The notes: generated from the sequence alone by a model not told the origin. A stretch of DNA of 64,000 nucleotides from Anabaena sp. PCC 7108 (GCF_000332135.1 NZ_KB235896.1:3057321-3121320); one strand, 5' to 3'; shown: positions 18,590 through 28,288, counted from the stretch's first letter. Program-made: numbers and translations.

Positions 18590-19066
18590 ATGCGTTTAAA
18601 AAATTACTTGTTTTGGATTGCTGCCTTTTTAGCTTTTTTTCTAGATCAATTGACAAAGTTATGGGTAGTGAAAACTTTTTCTTTCGGACAAACACTACCA
18701 TTAATCCCAGGTATATTTCATTTTACTTATGTTACTAATACAGGTGCAGCCTTTAGTTTATTGAGTGGAAAAGTAGAGTGGTTGCGATGGCTCTCGTTAG
18801 GCGTAAGTCTAGTATTGATAGCTATTGCATCATTTGGACCTATGTTAAGTTTTTGGGATCAATTGGGGTATGGCTTGATTTTAGGTGGAGCTATAGGTAA
18901 TGGAATTGATAGATTTTATTTAGGATATGTGGTTGATTTTATAGATTTTCGCCTGATTAACTTTGCTGTGTTTAATATGGCAGATTCTTTTATTAGTATT
19001 GGTATTGTTTGCCTTTTAATTGCTTCTTTGCAACAAACATCTACCTCAAGTAACAGATTCCGATAA
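18590..19066 (+). CDS. lspA: Lipoprotein signal peptidase II LspA
   Basis: 158 residues and four membrane helices. Conserved blocks are FLDQLTKLWV, VTNTGAAFSLL, GGAIGNGIDRFYLGYVVDFI and FNMADSFISIG. The two catalytic Asp residues are those of GNGIDR and NMADS. The enzyme removes signal peptides from prolipoproteins such as PstS in the inner membrane. The leader between bioY and lspA is a heptamer-type repeat (GACTAATGACTAA, about 18540-18580). Confidence 0.95.
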   Translation: MRLKNYLFWIAAFLAFFLDQLTKLWVVKTFSFGQTLPLIPGIFHFTYVTNTGAAFSLLSGKVEWLRWLSLGVSLVLIAIASFGPMLSFWDQLGYGLILGGAIGNGIDRFYLGYVVDFIDFRLINFAVFNMADSFISIGIVCLLIASLQQTSTSSNRFR

Positions 19067-19230
19067 TGAGATAAGTAGGTGGGCGTGAATATTTATCGTT
19101 AGGGTGTTGATGTTCTAACCACCCTATCTGTTGCTATATAAACAAAGAAACCTGGAGGTTAAGCATCCCCAGGCTACCAAATAAATGAAAGCTTTATTTA
19201 TTAAATTTCAATGCACCAACTGAATATTAC

Positions 19231-19737
19231 CTATAAAGTACCCTGAGAAGGAGCTTTTAATATCTCATTACTAGGAACTTGCATAGGTGAACTTGCATCC
19301 GGTTCCGTACTACTATTGGGTGTATCTGATTTTGGTAAAATCATACTTCCTGGTGCTGGAGTTAAGTTAGTAGAATTACCAGAATCAGGAGCAGTGGGAA
19401 TTGCTGGTAATGTACCACTTTCAGCAGGAGTTGTTGCTGGTTCTGCTGTGCTTTCAGGACTAGTAGTGCTTTCAGCAGGAGTTGTTGCTGGTTCTGCTGT
19501 GCTAGTGGGAATGGAAGAATTAAGTGGTGTACCACCGGGACAACGGGAATTGAGAGGAAACCGTTCGCACAGAATTTTCATCCCTAGTGGTGACATTTTG
19601 ATTTCCGTTGGTGAATTAGTAGATGAACTACTAGATTCTTCGGCTACAGGGGATTGACTGGACTCAGCCATAGCAACATTTGTAGTCAGCACCAATGTCA
19701 GGGCTGTACCAATCAGAGTCAGAAATTTTCCCTTCAT
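19231..19737 (-). CDS. Secreted Pro/Ser/Thr-rich protein with internal repeat
   Basis: 168 residues from ATG 19737. This start is preferred because GAGGTGA lies about 8 nt upstream and the protein then opens with a clean signal peptide (MKGKFLTLIGTALTLVLTTN, cleavage after AMA). The longer frame to 19776 would bury it. The mature part has a short conserved-looking segment with two Cys (MKILCERFPLNSRCPGG). A low-complexity tail follows in which TAEPATTPAES occurs twice. Function unknown; likely periplasmic or cell-surface. Confidence 0.65.
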   Translation of the reverse strand: MKGKFLTLIGTALTLVLTTNVAMAESSQSPVAEESSSSSTNSPTEIKMSPLGMKILCERFPLNSRCPGGTPLNSSIPTSTAEPATTPAESTTSPESTAEPATTPAESGTLPAIPTAPDSGNSTNLTPAPGSMILPKSDTPNSSTEPDASSPMQVPSNEILKAPSQGTL

Positions 19738-19776
19738 TCGGAAATTCACCTCAAGGTCAACGGAACACTTCGCCAA

Positions 19777-20177
19777 TTAAATCAAACTATTAATTAGCAA
19801 AAATCTCTCTAAAGGAAGATGTAAAATTACTTAAGAAGTGGTAGATGGATTCAGCGGCAGTTAAATTTAAACATTTAGTTCATTGAAGATTAGTTTCTAG
19901 GAATACAAAGGGAAATAAAGTAATTGTCCTTGTAGAGATAGTTTTTTGAGCTAGAATAGGCATTCAGTAATAAAGATAGAAATTTTTCCGTTCGTAAACT
20001 AGTAGGAAAAATCACCAAATATTTTTGTTTGCTAAACAGAAAATAGGTGTTAGATTAAACTAACAAAATTCCGTACAGTCAATTTATTTATAGCTTGTGA
20101 GTAAAATGGTGACAGACTAGCATTAAAATTACGATTCGCCCGATTATTCACTAACAGCGTGTGATGTGATATAGCCG
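19777..20177. other. About 400-bp divergent intergenic region
   Basis: Lies between the secreted-protein gene and the FHA-PBP gene and presumably contains both promoters. No ORF, palindrome family or known operator was recognised. Confidence 0.5.
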
Positions 20178-22448
20178 ATGAGTTCCCCGCAACCGCCTCA
20201 AAAGCCACAAACCTTTCTTGGTCAACTGACACAAGCCGTAAATACTATTCAAGCTAGGGTTGATTTTTCTAAACTAGCGCTCAAGCCCAATGCTAAAGTA
20301 CCAGAACTCTGGGTGCAGGATGCGGGGGCAGATAAAGCGGAAATATATCCGCTGTTGGGCGATCGCTATATTCTAGGTCGTAGTTCCAAATCTGCTGATA
20401 TCGTTGTCCGCAACCCCGTTGTCAGTCAAATTCACCTATCACTGTCACGGGATTCTAGCCAAAGGACTCCAATTTTCACCATCAAAGATGAAAATTCCAC
20501 CAATGGGATTTATATTGGCAAGCGGCGAGTCACTTCTCTAGAACTTCGTCACGGAGATACTTTTACCTTAGGTCCACCAGAACTAGCCGCTTCCGTGCGG
20601 TTGCAATACGTCGATCCTCCAGCCTGGTATGTAAAAGCTGCAACGTGGGGGATATATGGTATTGGTGGTGTCAGTGCCTTATTTGCTTTAGTCATTGGTG
20701 TTGAGTGGCTGAAATTTTCCGTTAGCCCCCTACCAACAGCTACTCGCGCCCCGGTAGTTGTTTACGCCCGTGATGGTTCCACTCCACTCCGTGAACCTAG
20801 AAATATTGCTCACGTAGACCTGAAAAAGTTATCAGATTTTGGGCCTTATTTAGCAGCTGCTGTGGTAGCTTCCGAGGATAGTCGTTATTATTGGCACTTT
20901 GGGGTAGATCCTTTAGGGGTATTGCGAGCCGTACTGATTAATAGTCGTAGCGGTGATGTTCAACAAGGGGCTAGTACAGTTACTCAGCAGGTTGCCCGTA
21001 GTTTATTCCGCGATTATGTAGGTAGACAAGATTCATTAGAGCGGAAATTGCGGGAAGCAGTAGTTGCCCTAAAACTAGAAACTTTTTACAGCAAAGATGA
21101 TATTTTGCTGACTTACTTAAATCGTGTATTTTTGGGGGCAGATACTTCCGGTTTTGAAGATGCAGCTAAATATTACTTTGAAAAGTCAGCTAAAGAATTA
21201 ACTCTCTCAGAAGCAGCAACTTTAGTCGGAATTTTACCTGCTCCCAATGCCTTTGATTTTTGTGGGGATGGTCCGAAGAAACTAGGGGCAGCTGATTACC
21301 GTAATCGCGTGATTAAGCGACTACTAGAAATGGGGAAAATTTCCACAGAAGAAGCTAACCGAGCTAGACGCTCTACTGTCCAAGTCAGCCCTAAAGTCTG
21401 TGAACGACAAGCTAATACTATTGCCCCTTACTTTTACAGTTATGTTTTTCAAGAACTAGAAACGATTTTGGGAGAAGGAGCCGCAAGAGAGGGTAACTAT
21501 ATCATCGAAACCCAACTTGACCCAAAAATTCAAGCACAAGCCGAAACTGCCCTGCGGAATTCAGTCAGTAGTGCTGGTTCAAGTTTTCGTTTTTCTCAAG
21601 GGGGAATGGTAACTCTCGACTCCAAAACGGGAGGTATATTGGCAATGGTAGGGGGAACTGATTACAGAAAAAGCCAATTTAATCGTGCTGTTCAAGCTAA
21701 AAGACAACCAGGTTCCACTTTCAAGATTTTTGCTTACACCGCTGCCATTGAACAGGGGATATCACCATCAAGGAGTTATTCTTGCGCTCCTTTAACTTGG
21801 CAAGGATTTACCTACAGACCTTGCCGTGCTGGTGCTGGTGGTAGTTTAGATATAGCGACTGGTTTGGCTCTTTCAGAAAACCCCATCGCTCTGCGGGTTG
21901 CTAGAGAAATTGGGTTGAATAAAGTAGTAGATATGGCGCAGCGTTTGGGGGTTAAATCTTCACTTGACCCCGTTCCTGGCTTGGTATTGGGTCAAAGTGT
22001 AGTCAATGTTTTAGAAATGACTGGTGCTTTTGGAGCTATTGGTAATCGTGGAGTGTGGAATCCTCCCCATGCTATTAGTCGAATTCTAGACAGCAGTGAT
22101 TGTCAAGATCGTCAGGATTTAAAAACTTGCCGTGTTATCTACTCCTTCGACCAAGATCCAAATGGTAATAAGCGAGTTCTGAAAACAGAAGTTGCTAATG
22201 AGATGATTGATTTAATGCGTGGGGTAGTTACCAGGGGTACTGGTCGCAGTGCAGCCCTTGGACTGGGTGAAGGGGGCAAAACCGGGACAACGGATAAAAA
22301 CGTTGACTTGTGGTTTATTGGTTTTATTCCCAGTCGTCAGCTTGTAACTGGTATTTGGCTAGGAAATGACAATAATTCCCCCACATCTGGTAGTAGCGCT
22401 CAAGCCGCCCAGTTATGGGGAAATTATATGGGTAAAATCACCAAATAA
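20178..22448 (+). CDS. Class A penicillin-binding protein with N-terminal FHA domain
   Basis: 756 residues. An FHA domain (about 55-145; GRSSKSADI, SQIHLSL, ENSTNGIYIGKR) is followed by a membrane helix (about 156-176). A GT51 glycosyltransferase domain comes next (EDSRYYWHFGVDP with Glu233, QGASTVTQQVARSLF), then a transpeptidase with S513-TFK, SEN near 575 and K701-TGTT. It polymerises and cross-links peptidoglycan outside the membrane. The FHA domain would be cytoplasmic and bind phosphothreonine, linking synthesis to Ser/Thr kinase signalling; that control is inferred. Domain order and length are normal for the cyanobacterial variant. Confidence 0.92.
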   Translation: MSSPQPPQKPQTFLGQLTQAVNTIQARVDFSKLALKPNAKVPELWVQDAGADKAEIYPLLGDRYILGRSSKSADIVVRNPVVSQIHLSLSRDSSQRTPIFTIKDENSTNGIYIGKRRVTSLELRHGDTFTLGPPELAASVRLQYVDPPAWYVKAATWGIYGIGGVSALFALVIGVEWLKFSVSPLPTATRAPVVVYARDGSTPLREPRNIAHVDLKKLSDFGPYLAAAVVASEDSRYYWHFGVDPLGVLRAVLINSRSGDVQQGASTVTQQVARSLFRDYVGRQDSLERKLREAVVALKLETFYSKDDILLTYLNRVFLGADTSGFEDAAKYYFEKSAKELTLSEAATLVGILPAPNAFDFCGDGPKKLGAADYRNRVIKRLLEMGKISTEEANRARRSTVQVSPKVCERQANTIAPYFYSYVFQELETILGEGAAREGNYIIETQLDPKIQAQAETALRNSVSSAGSSFRFSQGGMVTLDSKTGGILAMVGGTDYRKSQFNRAVQAKRQPGSTFKIFAYTAAIEQGISPSRSYSCAPLTWQGFTYRPCRAGAGGSLDIATGLALSENPIALRVAREIGLNKVVDMAQRLGVKSSLDPVPGLVLGQSVVNVLEMTGAFGAIGNRGVWNPPHAISRILDSSDCQDRQDLKTCRVIYSFDQDPNGNKRVLKTEVANEMIDLMRGVVTRGTGRSAALGLGEGGKTGTTDKNVDLWFIGFIPSRQLVTGIWLGNDNNSPTSGSSAQAAQLWGNYMGKITK

Positions 22449-22475
22449 ATTCAGAATTCATAATTGCAGATAAAT

Positions 22476-22536
22476 TACGAATTACGAATTACGTTCGCGT
22501 AGCGTGCCGTAGGCATTATTACGAATTACGAATTAT
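22476..22536. repeat. ACGAATT heptamer array with embedded dispersed repeat
   Basis: Tandem ACGAATT units are interrupted by GTTCGCGTAGCGTGCCGTAG and the following bases (about 22492-22514), a short palindromic repeat type seen elsewhere in the window (for example around 41090 and 41287). It lies between two convergent genes. Confidence 0.75.
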
Positions 22537-23942
22537 TACCTGTATCCTTCCCAAGGGGTAACTTCTAGTGTGCCGTTAGGCTTAAATACCACTTGGAAGT
22601 GACCAAGAGCTTCTTTATTGTTGGGAGCAGCCACATTTGAGCCGTAAACTGACTGGAACATCTGTGGTAGGGGTGTTTCCCGAAAATAGTCAAAGGCTAC
22701 TTGGTTGAGTGGTTCATAGTCAGCAATGACACCATCTTTGTTAACCGCCACCCGATATTTCAAATCTGAGGTAAATGTAGGTGTTACACTCCAATTTTGG
22801 CGGATCATTCCATAGAGCTTTTGGTTTAGGTCTTTGATTTTTTGGGAGTCAGTGATTTTTTTGCCGATTACTTCCGGTTTTTTAGTGTATCCCAGCCAAG
22901 GACTGACTTCTAAAACACCTTGTTTATTAAAGACTACTCGAAATTGAGCAATACGTTCGTTAGTGATGCGGCGGTTAGCAGGATTGTAAAGTAGATTTGG
23001 CAGTGGTGTTTTTTGGACTGCGTTATTTGAAGCTTTGTTGACAGCTTTATAACCGATAATACTACCATCGGCAGCCACACCTAAACGAAAGATCAAATCT
23101 TCTTTGATTTCAGAACGATTATTCCAAACTGGATGAATTTGATTATAAACTTGGCGATTTAATGCACGTAGTTGGGAGGGGTCAGTAATTTCTGGTACTG
23201 AACTCAGAAGTGCTTCTAAATCTCTAATTATCGGTGTGGGTGAGGCTTCAGGTGTAGGTGATGCTGAGGCTTCAGGTGTAGGGGTGGCTGTGGGTGTTGT
23301 CGCGCTGGACTGTTCCTCTGGCTTCGGTTCTGGTGGACGTACTTGAGGAGGAGGAATTAAGCTAAAAGCGATCGCCGCAATAGCCAAACTTGATACTCCC
23401 ACAGTCGCGGGTACTGCTTGCTTGAGCAAGACTTGACTAGCACCACCATAGCGTCTAGTTACTGGTTGCAGTTCTAGTGATAACTCTGGTAATGTTTGAG
23501 TATCAGCAAAAAACTGATCTACTGCCTCCACTAAATCAAACAATTGCACAGTATTCAAATCTATTTGAATAGATGGGTGTTTACCATTATTAGAGTTAGA
23601 GTCAAAACCCTCTGTGTCAATTTCTGAATTTACAATCAATCTATGTCGGTTGTTGTCAATTTTTTGCAACTCCACTAGCTCCGACTCATGGTTGTGGGCT
23701 TGGGGGTTGGATACGTTACTTAAAACTTCTTGAGCATAGGCACTTACAGCCCTCACCAAACTTTCAAAAAATTCCCGCCCTCCGGCTATGGGCTGAGTAT
23801 AACTAGATAAATAGCATTCCGCATTTACCAATATAGATAGTTCTGGGCGGAGTTCTTGAAATTGGGCAGATAATGTGACATCACTTAACCCTTCTAAGAG
23901 CAGCGTGCAATTAGGTAAACTGTACTTACGTTGAATATTCAT
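22536..23942 (-). CDS. DUF4335 domain protein
   Basis: 468 residues. The N-terminal part (about 1-160) matches the cyanobacterial DUF4335 type, beginning MNIQRKYSLPNCTLLLEGLS. A hydrophobic segment follows at about 185-200, then a Pro/Thr/Ala-rich linker, and a C-terminal region made of two similar halves (each ending near a VF.K.G.LEV.PW..GY motif, about 345 and 460). Its start overlaps the stop of the upstream DUF3038 gene by 4 bp, so the pair is one operon. Function is unknown; the pairing with DUF3038 is usual in cyanobacteria. Confidence 0.8.
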   Translation of the reverse strand: MNIQRKYSLPNCTLLLEGLSDVTLSAQFQELRPELSILVNAECYLSSYTQPIAGGREFFESLVRAVSAYAQEVLSNVSNPQAHNHESELVELQKIDNNRHRLIVNSEIDTEGFDSNSNNGKHPSIQIDLNTVQLFDLVEAVDQFFADTQTLPELSLELQPVTRRYGGASQVLLKQAVPATVGVSSLAIAAIAFSLIPPPQVRPPEPKPEEQSSATTPTATPTPEASASPTPEASPTPIIRDLEALLSSVPEITDPSQLRALNRQVYNQIHPVWNNRSEIKEDLIFRLGVAADGSIIGYKAVNKASNNAVQKTPLPNLLYNPANRRITNERIAQFRVVFNKQGVLEVSPWLGYTKKPEVIGKKITDSQKIKDLNQKLYGMIRQNWSVTPTFTSDLKYRVAVNKDGVIADYEPLNQVAFDYFRETPLPQMFQSVYGSNVAAPNNKEALGHFQVVFKPNGTLEVTPWEGYR

Positions 23943-24565
23943 TCCACTTCACCGTCAAAAAGAGAAATCCAGAAACGCTGCATTCCAGCTGTACCGGTGC
24001 AGAATAGTAATTTTCCTAATAAATCTATAGCCAATTCATCTAATTTTTCATCAGAGTTTAATGTCAGTGAAATAGAACGTCTGGCATTCATCCGGCTTTT
24101 GAAATGCGCTTTAAACCGCTCTAGGTAATTAGCTAACCGCAAATTTTGTTCTAGTGGAATCTGCTTTTCGGACAATTGCTGATATATCATCAGTAGCTGG
24201 CGGATGACAACTGTTAAGCGCCGTGCTATGTAGCAAGTGATGACTACTAGTGCTTTTGCTTCCAGAATGTCTAATGGTCTGCGGATATGCGCTCGTCGTA
24301 GGGGGTTAGAGCTACGCATTCGCCATAAGTTGACTCGATCTTTAATAATTCCTTTGAGGTCTAACTCTTGGGCAAAAGACAAGATAGCTTCAGAACCCCC
24401 TAATTCTAAAGCTTCTATTGCCAGTAACATCAGGTCTATTTGTAACGTAGTTCGGCGAGGACATCCCTTGGGAGCGATCGCCGGATCTGGTAAAGTATCC
24501 AGAATCATCGGCATGGCTTCAGGAGTTGGACTATTGAACGGCGTTAAACTTGCGGAGACATTCAT
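23939..24565 (-). CDS. DUF3038 domain protein
   Basis: 208-residue, largely helical soluble protein (LQIDLMLLAIEALELGGSEA, RRPLDILEAKALVVITCYIA). It resembles the cyanobacterial DUF3038 family, always found next to DUF4335 as here. The last 4 bp overlap the start of the DUF4335 gene. No catalytic motif is visible; a complex with the membrane-anchored partner is plausible inference. Confidence 0.78.
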   Translation of the reverse strand: MNVSASLTPFNSPTPEAMPMILDTLPDPAIAPKGCPRRTTLQIDLMLLAIEALELGGSEAILSFAQELDLKGIIKDRVNLWRMRSSNPLRRAHIRRPLDILEAKALVVITCYIARRLTVVIRQLLMIYQQLSEKQIPLEQNLRLANYLERFKAHFKSRMNARRSISLTLNSDEKLDELAIDLLGKLLFCTGTAGMQRFWISLFDGEVE

Positions 24566-24965
24566 TCTATAAAATACCTTGTACTATTCCAATAAACTGA
24601 GTCGAACAAAATTTAAGATATATGGCTAAACCATAACTTAGGCTTGTGGTGATGGCATGAGCAGCCCAATATATACAATACTTACTCTTGTTACTCAAAG
24701 GTTTCCGTATACTGTAATGAAAGTTTTAGCGCATCAGTTGACCTACCTTTTGTTAGTAGTAGAGATATATCTCTAGCTTGGTTTAAATTCTCAGTTATCG
24801 TCAATGGCTTACGAAACAGAATTCCTCGTCTCCAGCGTATGACATTATAGTGTACGATTTTTCAGGTATCTGAAATTGGCGACTAAAGGCTAGAAACAAC
24901 TAGTCAGACAAGAAATATATTTTTTCTCCATTGCCTGTTCCCTGACAACTAACAACTGCACAAAT
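24566..24965. other. 400-bp divergent region before apt
   Basis: Promoter region for the DUF3038/4335 operon and for apt. It contains one perfect 16-bp palindrome, TAGAGATATATCTCTA, at 24761-24776. No ORF was seen. Confidence 0.55.
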
Positions 24966-25484
24966 ATGGATTTAAAGTCTCTGATTCGTGACATACCAGA
25001 TTTTCCTAAGCCGGGAATTTTATTTCGGGATATTACCACCTTATTGCGTGATCCAGATGGTTTACGCTACACCATTGATTTTTTAACACAAAAATGCCTT
25101 GAATCCGACCTCAAGGCTGATTGTGTCGTGGGGATGGAATCTCGTGGGTTCATTTTTGCTGCCCCTCTGGCTTATCAATTAGGTGCTGGTTTTATTCCCG
25201 TGCGTAAAAAAGGAAAGTTACCAGCAGCAGTTCACAGAATTGAGTATGAACTAGAGTATGGTACAGATAGTTTGGAAGTACATCAGGATGCAATACATCC
25301 AGGTAGTAAAGTTTTGATTGTCGATGATCTGATTGCTACGGGTGGGACTGCAAGCGCTACAGCAAAGTTGCTACAAAAAATTGGCTGCGAACTTGTGGGG
25401 TTTGGGTTTATCATCGAGTTACGGGATTTACAAGGGCGAAAACATCTGCCAGATGTACCAATCATATCTGTGGTTGAATATTAG
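24966..25484 (+). CDS. apt: Adenine phosphoribosyltransferase
   Basis: 172 residues, normal for Apt. It starts [20 protein letters not shown] (adenine-binding N-terminus). The PRPP-binding motif is [14 protein letters not shown] (about 117-130), and [14 protein letters not shown] lies near 58. The enzyme salvages adenine to AMP using PRPP in the cytoplasm. The next gene begins 45 bp downstream on the same strand after a TCATTGG heptamer leader. Confidence 0.96.
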   Translation: MDLKSLIRDIPDFPKPGILFRDITTLLRDPDGLRYTIDFLTQKCLESDLKADCVVGMESRGFIFAAPLAYQLGAGFIPVRKKGKLPAAVHRIEYELEYGTDSLEVHQDAIHPGSKVLIVDDLIATGGTASATAKLLQKIGCELVGFGFIIELRDLQGRKHLPDVPIISVVEY

Positions 25485-25528
25485 TCATTGGTCATTGGTT
25501 TTCAAGAAATGACGACAATTGGCAAATT

Positions 25529-26575
25529 ATGACTTCTATCAAAATTTCACTGGATACAGGTCGAGATTGGCTAATTAAGCTAATCACAAATGAAACTTTT
25601 ATTTATGTGATCAAACGGTTGCTACAGGCGCTGTTGACGATTTTTTTAGCGTCGGCTTTGTCGTTCTTTATTATGAAGTTGTCACCGGGTGATTACGTAG
25701 ATACACTGCGACAAAACCCGAAGATTTCCCCGGAACGGATTGAGGAAATACGCCGACAATTTGGTTTAGATAAGTCTTGGCCTGAGCAATTTTACCTGTG
25801 GTTGAGGCGAATTTTGACTAAGGGTGATTTTGGGACAAGTTTTGTTTATCAGCGCTCAGTAGGGTCGCTGTTGCTGGAAAGAGTACCAGCGACTTTGTTG
25901 TTAGCGATCGCTTCTTTAATTACAACATGGGCGATCGCTATTCCTTTGGGTATTCTCGCTGCTGTCAAGCAAAATCGCAGGACTGATAAGGTTTTGCAGG
26001 TAATTAGCTATGCGGGACAAGGGTTTCCGAGTTTTATTACGGCCTTATTTTTATTATTCTTCGCCCAAGTAACTACCCCACTGTTTCCGGTGGGTAACAT
26101 GACTAGTATCGATCACACTGAACTGACATGGCTGGGTAAGATATTAGATACTGCTTGGCACATGATTTTACCGTTAATTGCCCTGAGTATTACCAGTTTT
26201 GCCGGGTTGCAACGGATTATGCGCGGTCAATTACTGGATGTATTGCGTCAAGATTATATCCAAACTGCCCGTGCTAAAGGACTTCCAGAAAATCGGGTGA
26301 TATATGTTCATGCTTTGCGTAATGCTATCAACCCCTTAATTACTTTATTGGGTTTTGAATTAGCAAGTTTATTAAGCGGTGCATTTATTACCGAAAATTT
26401 CTTTAATTGGCCAGGTTTAGGAAAATTGACTTTACAAGCTGTTTTAGCTAAAGACCAATATTTAGTCATGGCCAGTTTGGTGATGAGTGCAGTGTTGTTG
26501 ATTATTGGGAATCTAATTGCTGATTTAATGTTAAAAGCAGCAGATCCACGAATTAAATTAGAAGACTTGAATTAA
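25529..26575 (+). CDS. OppB/DppB-type ABC transporter permease
   Basis: 348-residue inner-membrane permease. Its N-terminal family segment contains LSPGDYVDTLRQNP and FGLDKSWPEQFYLWLRRI, typical of peptide/nickel permease subunit 1. After about residue 100 come five helices and the coupling loop QTARAKGLPENRVIYVHALR NAINPL. No OppC-like permease, ATPase or binding protein is adjacent, so its partners must be encoded elsewhere, as is common in cyanobacteria. Substrate is probably a peptide or similar small molecule, not decidable here. Confidence 0.85.
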   Translation: MTSIKISLDTGRDWLIKLITNETFIYVIKRLLQALLTIFLASALSFFIMKLSPGDYVDTLRQNPKISPERIEEIRRQFGLDKSWPEQFYLWLRRILTKGDFGTSFVYQRSVGSLLLERVPATLLLAIASLITTWAIAIPLGILAAVKQNRRTDKVLQVISYAGQGFPSFITALFLLFFAQVTTPLFPVGNMTSIDHTELTWLGKILDTAWHMILPLIALSITSFAGLQRIMRGQLLDVLRQDYIQTARAKGLPENRVIYVHALRNAINPLITLLGFELASLLSGAFITENFFNWPGLGKLTLQAVLAKDQYLVMASLVMSAVLLIIGNLIADLMLKAADPRIKLEDLN

Positions 26576-26613
26576 TCTTTGAGAATAGGAAACTTACCAA
26601 TTAGCAATTACCT

Positions 26614-26895
26614 ATGCTTTCTGAAAATTATTATATTGTGCGATCGCAAACCAATGGACGTTATCTCACCGCACATCCCAAACCTGACGCTTCAGTTTAT
26701 CTATTACTGTTTAAAGAAAATTTTGATGCCCTGAGTTATCTAAATACTCATGCAGGAGAATTAGCAAACCGCTTTGCTGTAGAGTCTCTTCCTGGAACAC
26801 AGATAAAAAACTTGCTGAAACGTTGGGGTTTTTCTGGTGTGGGAATTGTCAAAGATACTTTGTTACCAAATGTGGAGTTTTTGGAAAACATTTAA
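26614..26895 (+). CDS. Small cyanobacterial protein of unknown function
   Basis: 93 residues starting MLSENYYIVRSQTNGRYLTA; no signal peptide or membrane helix. It contains NYYIVRSQTNGRYLTAHP and an FAVESLPGTQIKNLL segment. It follows the permease by 38 bp on the same strand and is probably co-transcribed. No family was recognised. Confidence 0.6.
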   Translation: MLSENYYIVRSQTNGRYLTAHPKPDASVYLLLFKENFDALSYLNTHAGELANRFAVESLPGTQIKNLLKRWGFSGVGIVKDTLLPNVEFLENI

Positions 26896-26944
26896 AGAAT
26901 TCAGCATCTAAAACTCCTACATTTTGTGAGGGTAATCTCCACTA

Positions 26945-27049
26945 TTAAAAAATGCTCATAATTGTGATTATGCCAGCACTAGTTAAAATGATTAAAATAC
27001 CCATAACTATAGATTGACCCAAGCTATTTGGTAGTTTTGTATTATTCAT
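26945..27049 (-). CDS. Possible 34-residue single-helix membrane peptide
   Basis: Reads MNNTKLPNSLGQSIVMGILI then IILTSAGIITIM and ends at TAA. A polar N-terminus of about 12 residues precedes one transmembrane helix. AAGGA lies 11 nt upstream of the ATG. Size and shape resemble small photosynthetic or NDH-complex subunits, but I cannot match it to any. It is short enough to be chance. Confidence 0.35.
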   Translation of the reverse strand: MNNTKLPNSLGQSIVMGILIILTSAGIITIMSIF

Positions 27050-27249
27050 TTCTAGTAAAATCCTTGTGTTTTAAAGCTTAGGTTAAGAATAGCATTATCA
27101 ATATAAATAGCTTTGCAAATCCAGGTAAAACTTAAAATCGCTTAAACTTTCTTAGTATATGATTAATTTTCGCTCACAGTTAATTTATACTAGGATTTAC
27201 TCATTGACAATTAAGGTGAAATGTGTTTTATCTAAAAACCAGATATTCC

Positions 27250-27278
27250 GTAGGGGTTTAGCATTGCTAACCCCCTAA
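27250..27278. repeat. REP-like palindrome with GCATTGC centre
   Basis: TAGGGGTTTAGC-ATT-GCTAACCCCCTA; 12-bp arms with one mismatch. It lies between divergent transcription units. It shares its GCATTGC core with the palindromes at 41198 and 62031. Confidence 0.85.
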
Positions 27279-27514
27279 AATACTGGTCTATTTAAGATCC
27301 AAATAATTGTGGATCAAAGCTCGAAACGACCGATTTTGGTGAATCATACTATGGTTAATTTGTACAGTGCGTAATTTCTATACACCTGCATTAAGTAACA
27401 GACCTTGGTCTAGGTTGTAGTAAGACCCGTACATAATAATTACCTACTTTCTGAGCAGAATATGTACCTTGATAAGATAAAATAAAGTTTCATAAAGGTA
27501 AAAAAATTTTTCTC

Positions 27515-28219
27515 ATGACAGTTTCCACAGCTTTTGACTTAGATCGATTAAATCAGCAATTTGAAACCGCTACCCCCAAACAAATCCTTGCTTGGTCTAT
27601 CGAGAACGTCCCCACAGGACTGGTGCAAACTAGCGCATTTAACGTAGATGACTTGGTAATTACTCATATTCTCTATACTGAACTCAAACATCCAGTTCCT
27701 GTCATCTTTCTCGATACCCTCTACCACTTCCCTCAAACCTTGGAACTTGTAGCCAAAGCTAAAGAAATCTATAACCTAGATTTGCAAACTTATAAAACTC
27801 CAGATGTAGACACCCGTGAAGCCTTTGCTGCTAAGTTTGGTGAAGCACTGTGGGATAAAGATATTGCTCAATTCCACAACATTACAAAAATTGAACCACT
27901 GTTACGGGGATTAGACGAACTGAAAACTACAGCTTGGATTACAGGTCGTCGTCGTGACCAAGCTGTAACCCGTGCGAATATGCCCATATTTGAATTAGAT
28001 AATCTGGGCAGACTAAAAGTAAATCCAATTGCTGCTTGGACACGCAAAGACAGTTGGGCTTATGTAGCTGAACATGGAGTAATTTACAATCCTCTTCATG
28101 ACCAAGGTTATCCCAGTATTGGTGATGAACCTATTACCACTAAAGTGGCTGACGGTGAAGACGAACGCGCTGGACGTTGGCGGGGAAGTGAAAAAACTGA
28201 ATGTGGAATTCACATTTAG
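27515..28219 (+). CDS. cysH: Thioredoxin-dependent PAPS reductase CysH
   Basis: 234 residues. Nucleotide loop TSAFNVDDLVITHIL (about 37-51), then FLDTLYHFPQT, WITGRRRDQA and the C-terminal KTECGIHI with the single catalytic Cys. The lone ECGIH Cys, without the CC...CxxC iron-sulfur motif, marks the PAPS-type enzyme rather than an APS reductase. It reduces 3-phosphoadenylyl sulfate to sulfite with thioredoxin in assimilatory sulfate reduction. It stands alone. Confidence 0.94.
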   Translation: MTVSTAFDLDRLNQQFETATPKQILAWSIENVPTGLVQTSAFNVDDLVITHILYTELKHPVPVIFLDTLYHFPQTLELVAKAKEIYNLDLQTYKTPDVDTREAFAAKFGEALWDKDIAQFHNITKIEPLLRGLDELKTTAWITGRRRDQAVTRANMPIFELDNLGRLKVNPIAAWTRKDSWAYVAEHGVIYNPLHDQGYPSIGDEPITTKVADGEDERAGRWRGSEKTECGIHI

Positions 28220-28235
28220 TCATTAGTCAAAGTAG

Positions 28236-28262
28236 GGTGTGTTAGCGACAGCGTAACGCACC
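28236..28262. repeat. Dispersed palindrome after cysH
   Basis: GGTGTGTTAGCG-ACA-GCGTAACGCACC hairpin, imperfect. It begins 17 bp after the cysH stop. It could act as a terminator-like structure but has no following T run. Confidence 0.7.
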
Positions 28263-28288
28263 TTAAATTTATGTATTTTATTTAATTT

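Larger units (their letters stand above)
26896..27514. other. 619-bp region before cysH
   Basis: Contains a possible 34-codon reverse ORF (26945-27049) and a REP-like palindrome (27250-27278), then an AT-rich cysH leader with AAAGG about 15 nt before the cysH ATG. Nothing else was recognised. Confidence 0.6.

Noticed and set aside
19149-19172. CCTGG...CCAGG hairpin between lspA and the secreted-protein gene as a terminator
   Set aside because: Stem is short and there is no T run on either side.
24237-24572. 111-codon frame on the plus strand
   Set aside because: Fully antisense to the DUF3038 gene, which has an operon partner and good coding character.
27400-27514. NtcA site (GTA-N8-TAC) upstream of cysH
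   Set aside because: The nearest matches have spacings of 7 or 9 and not 8.
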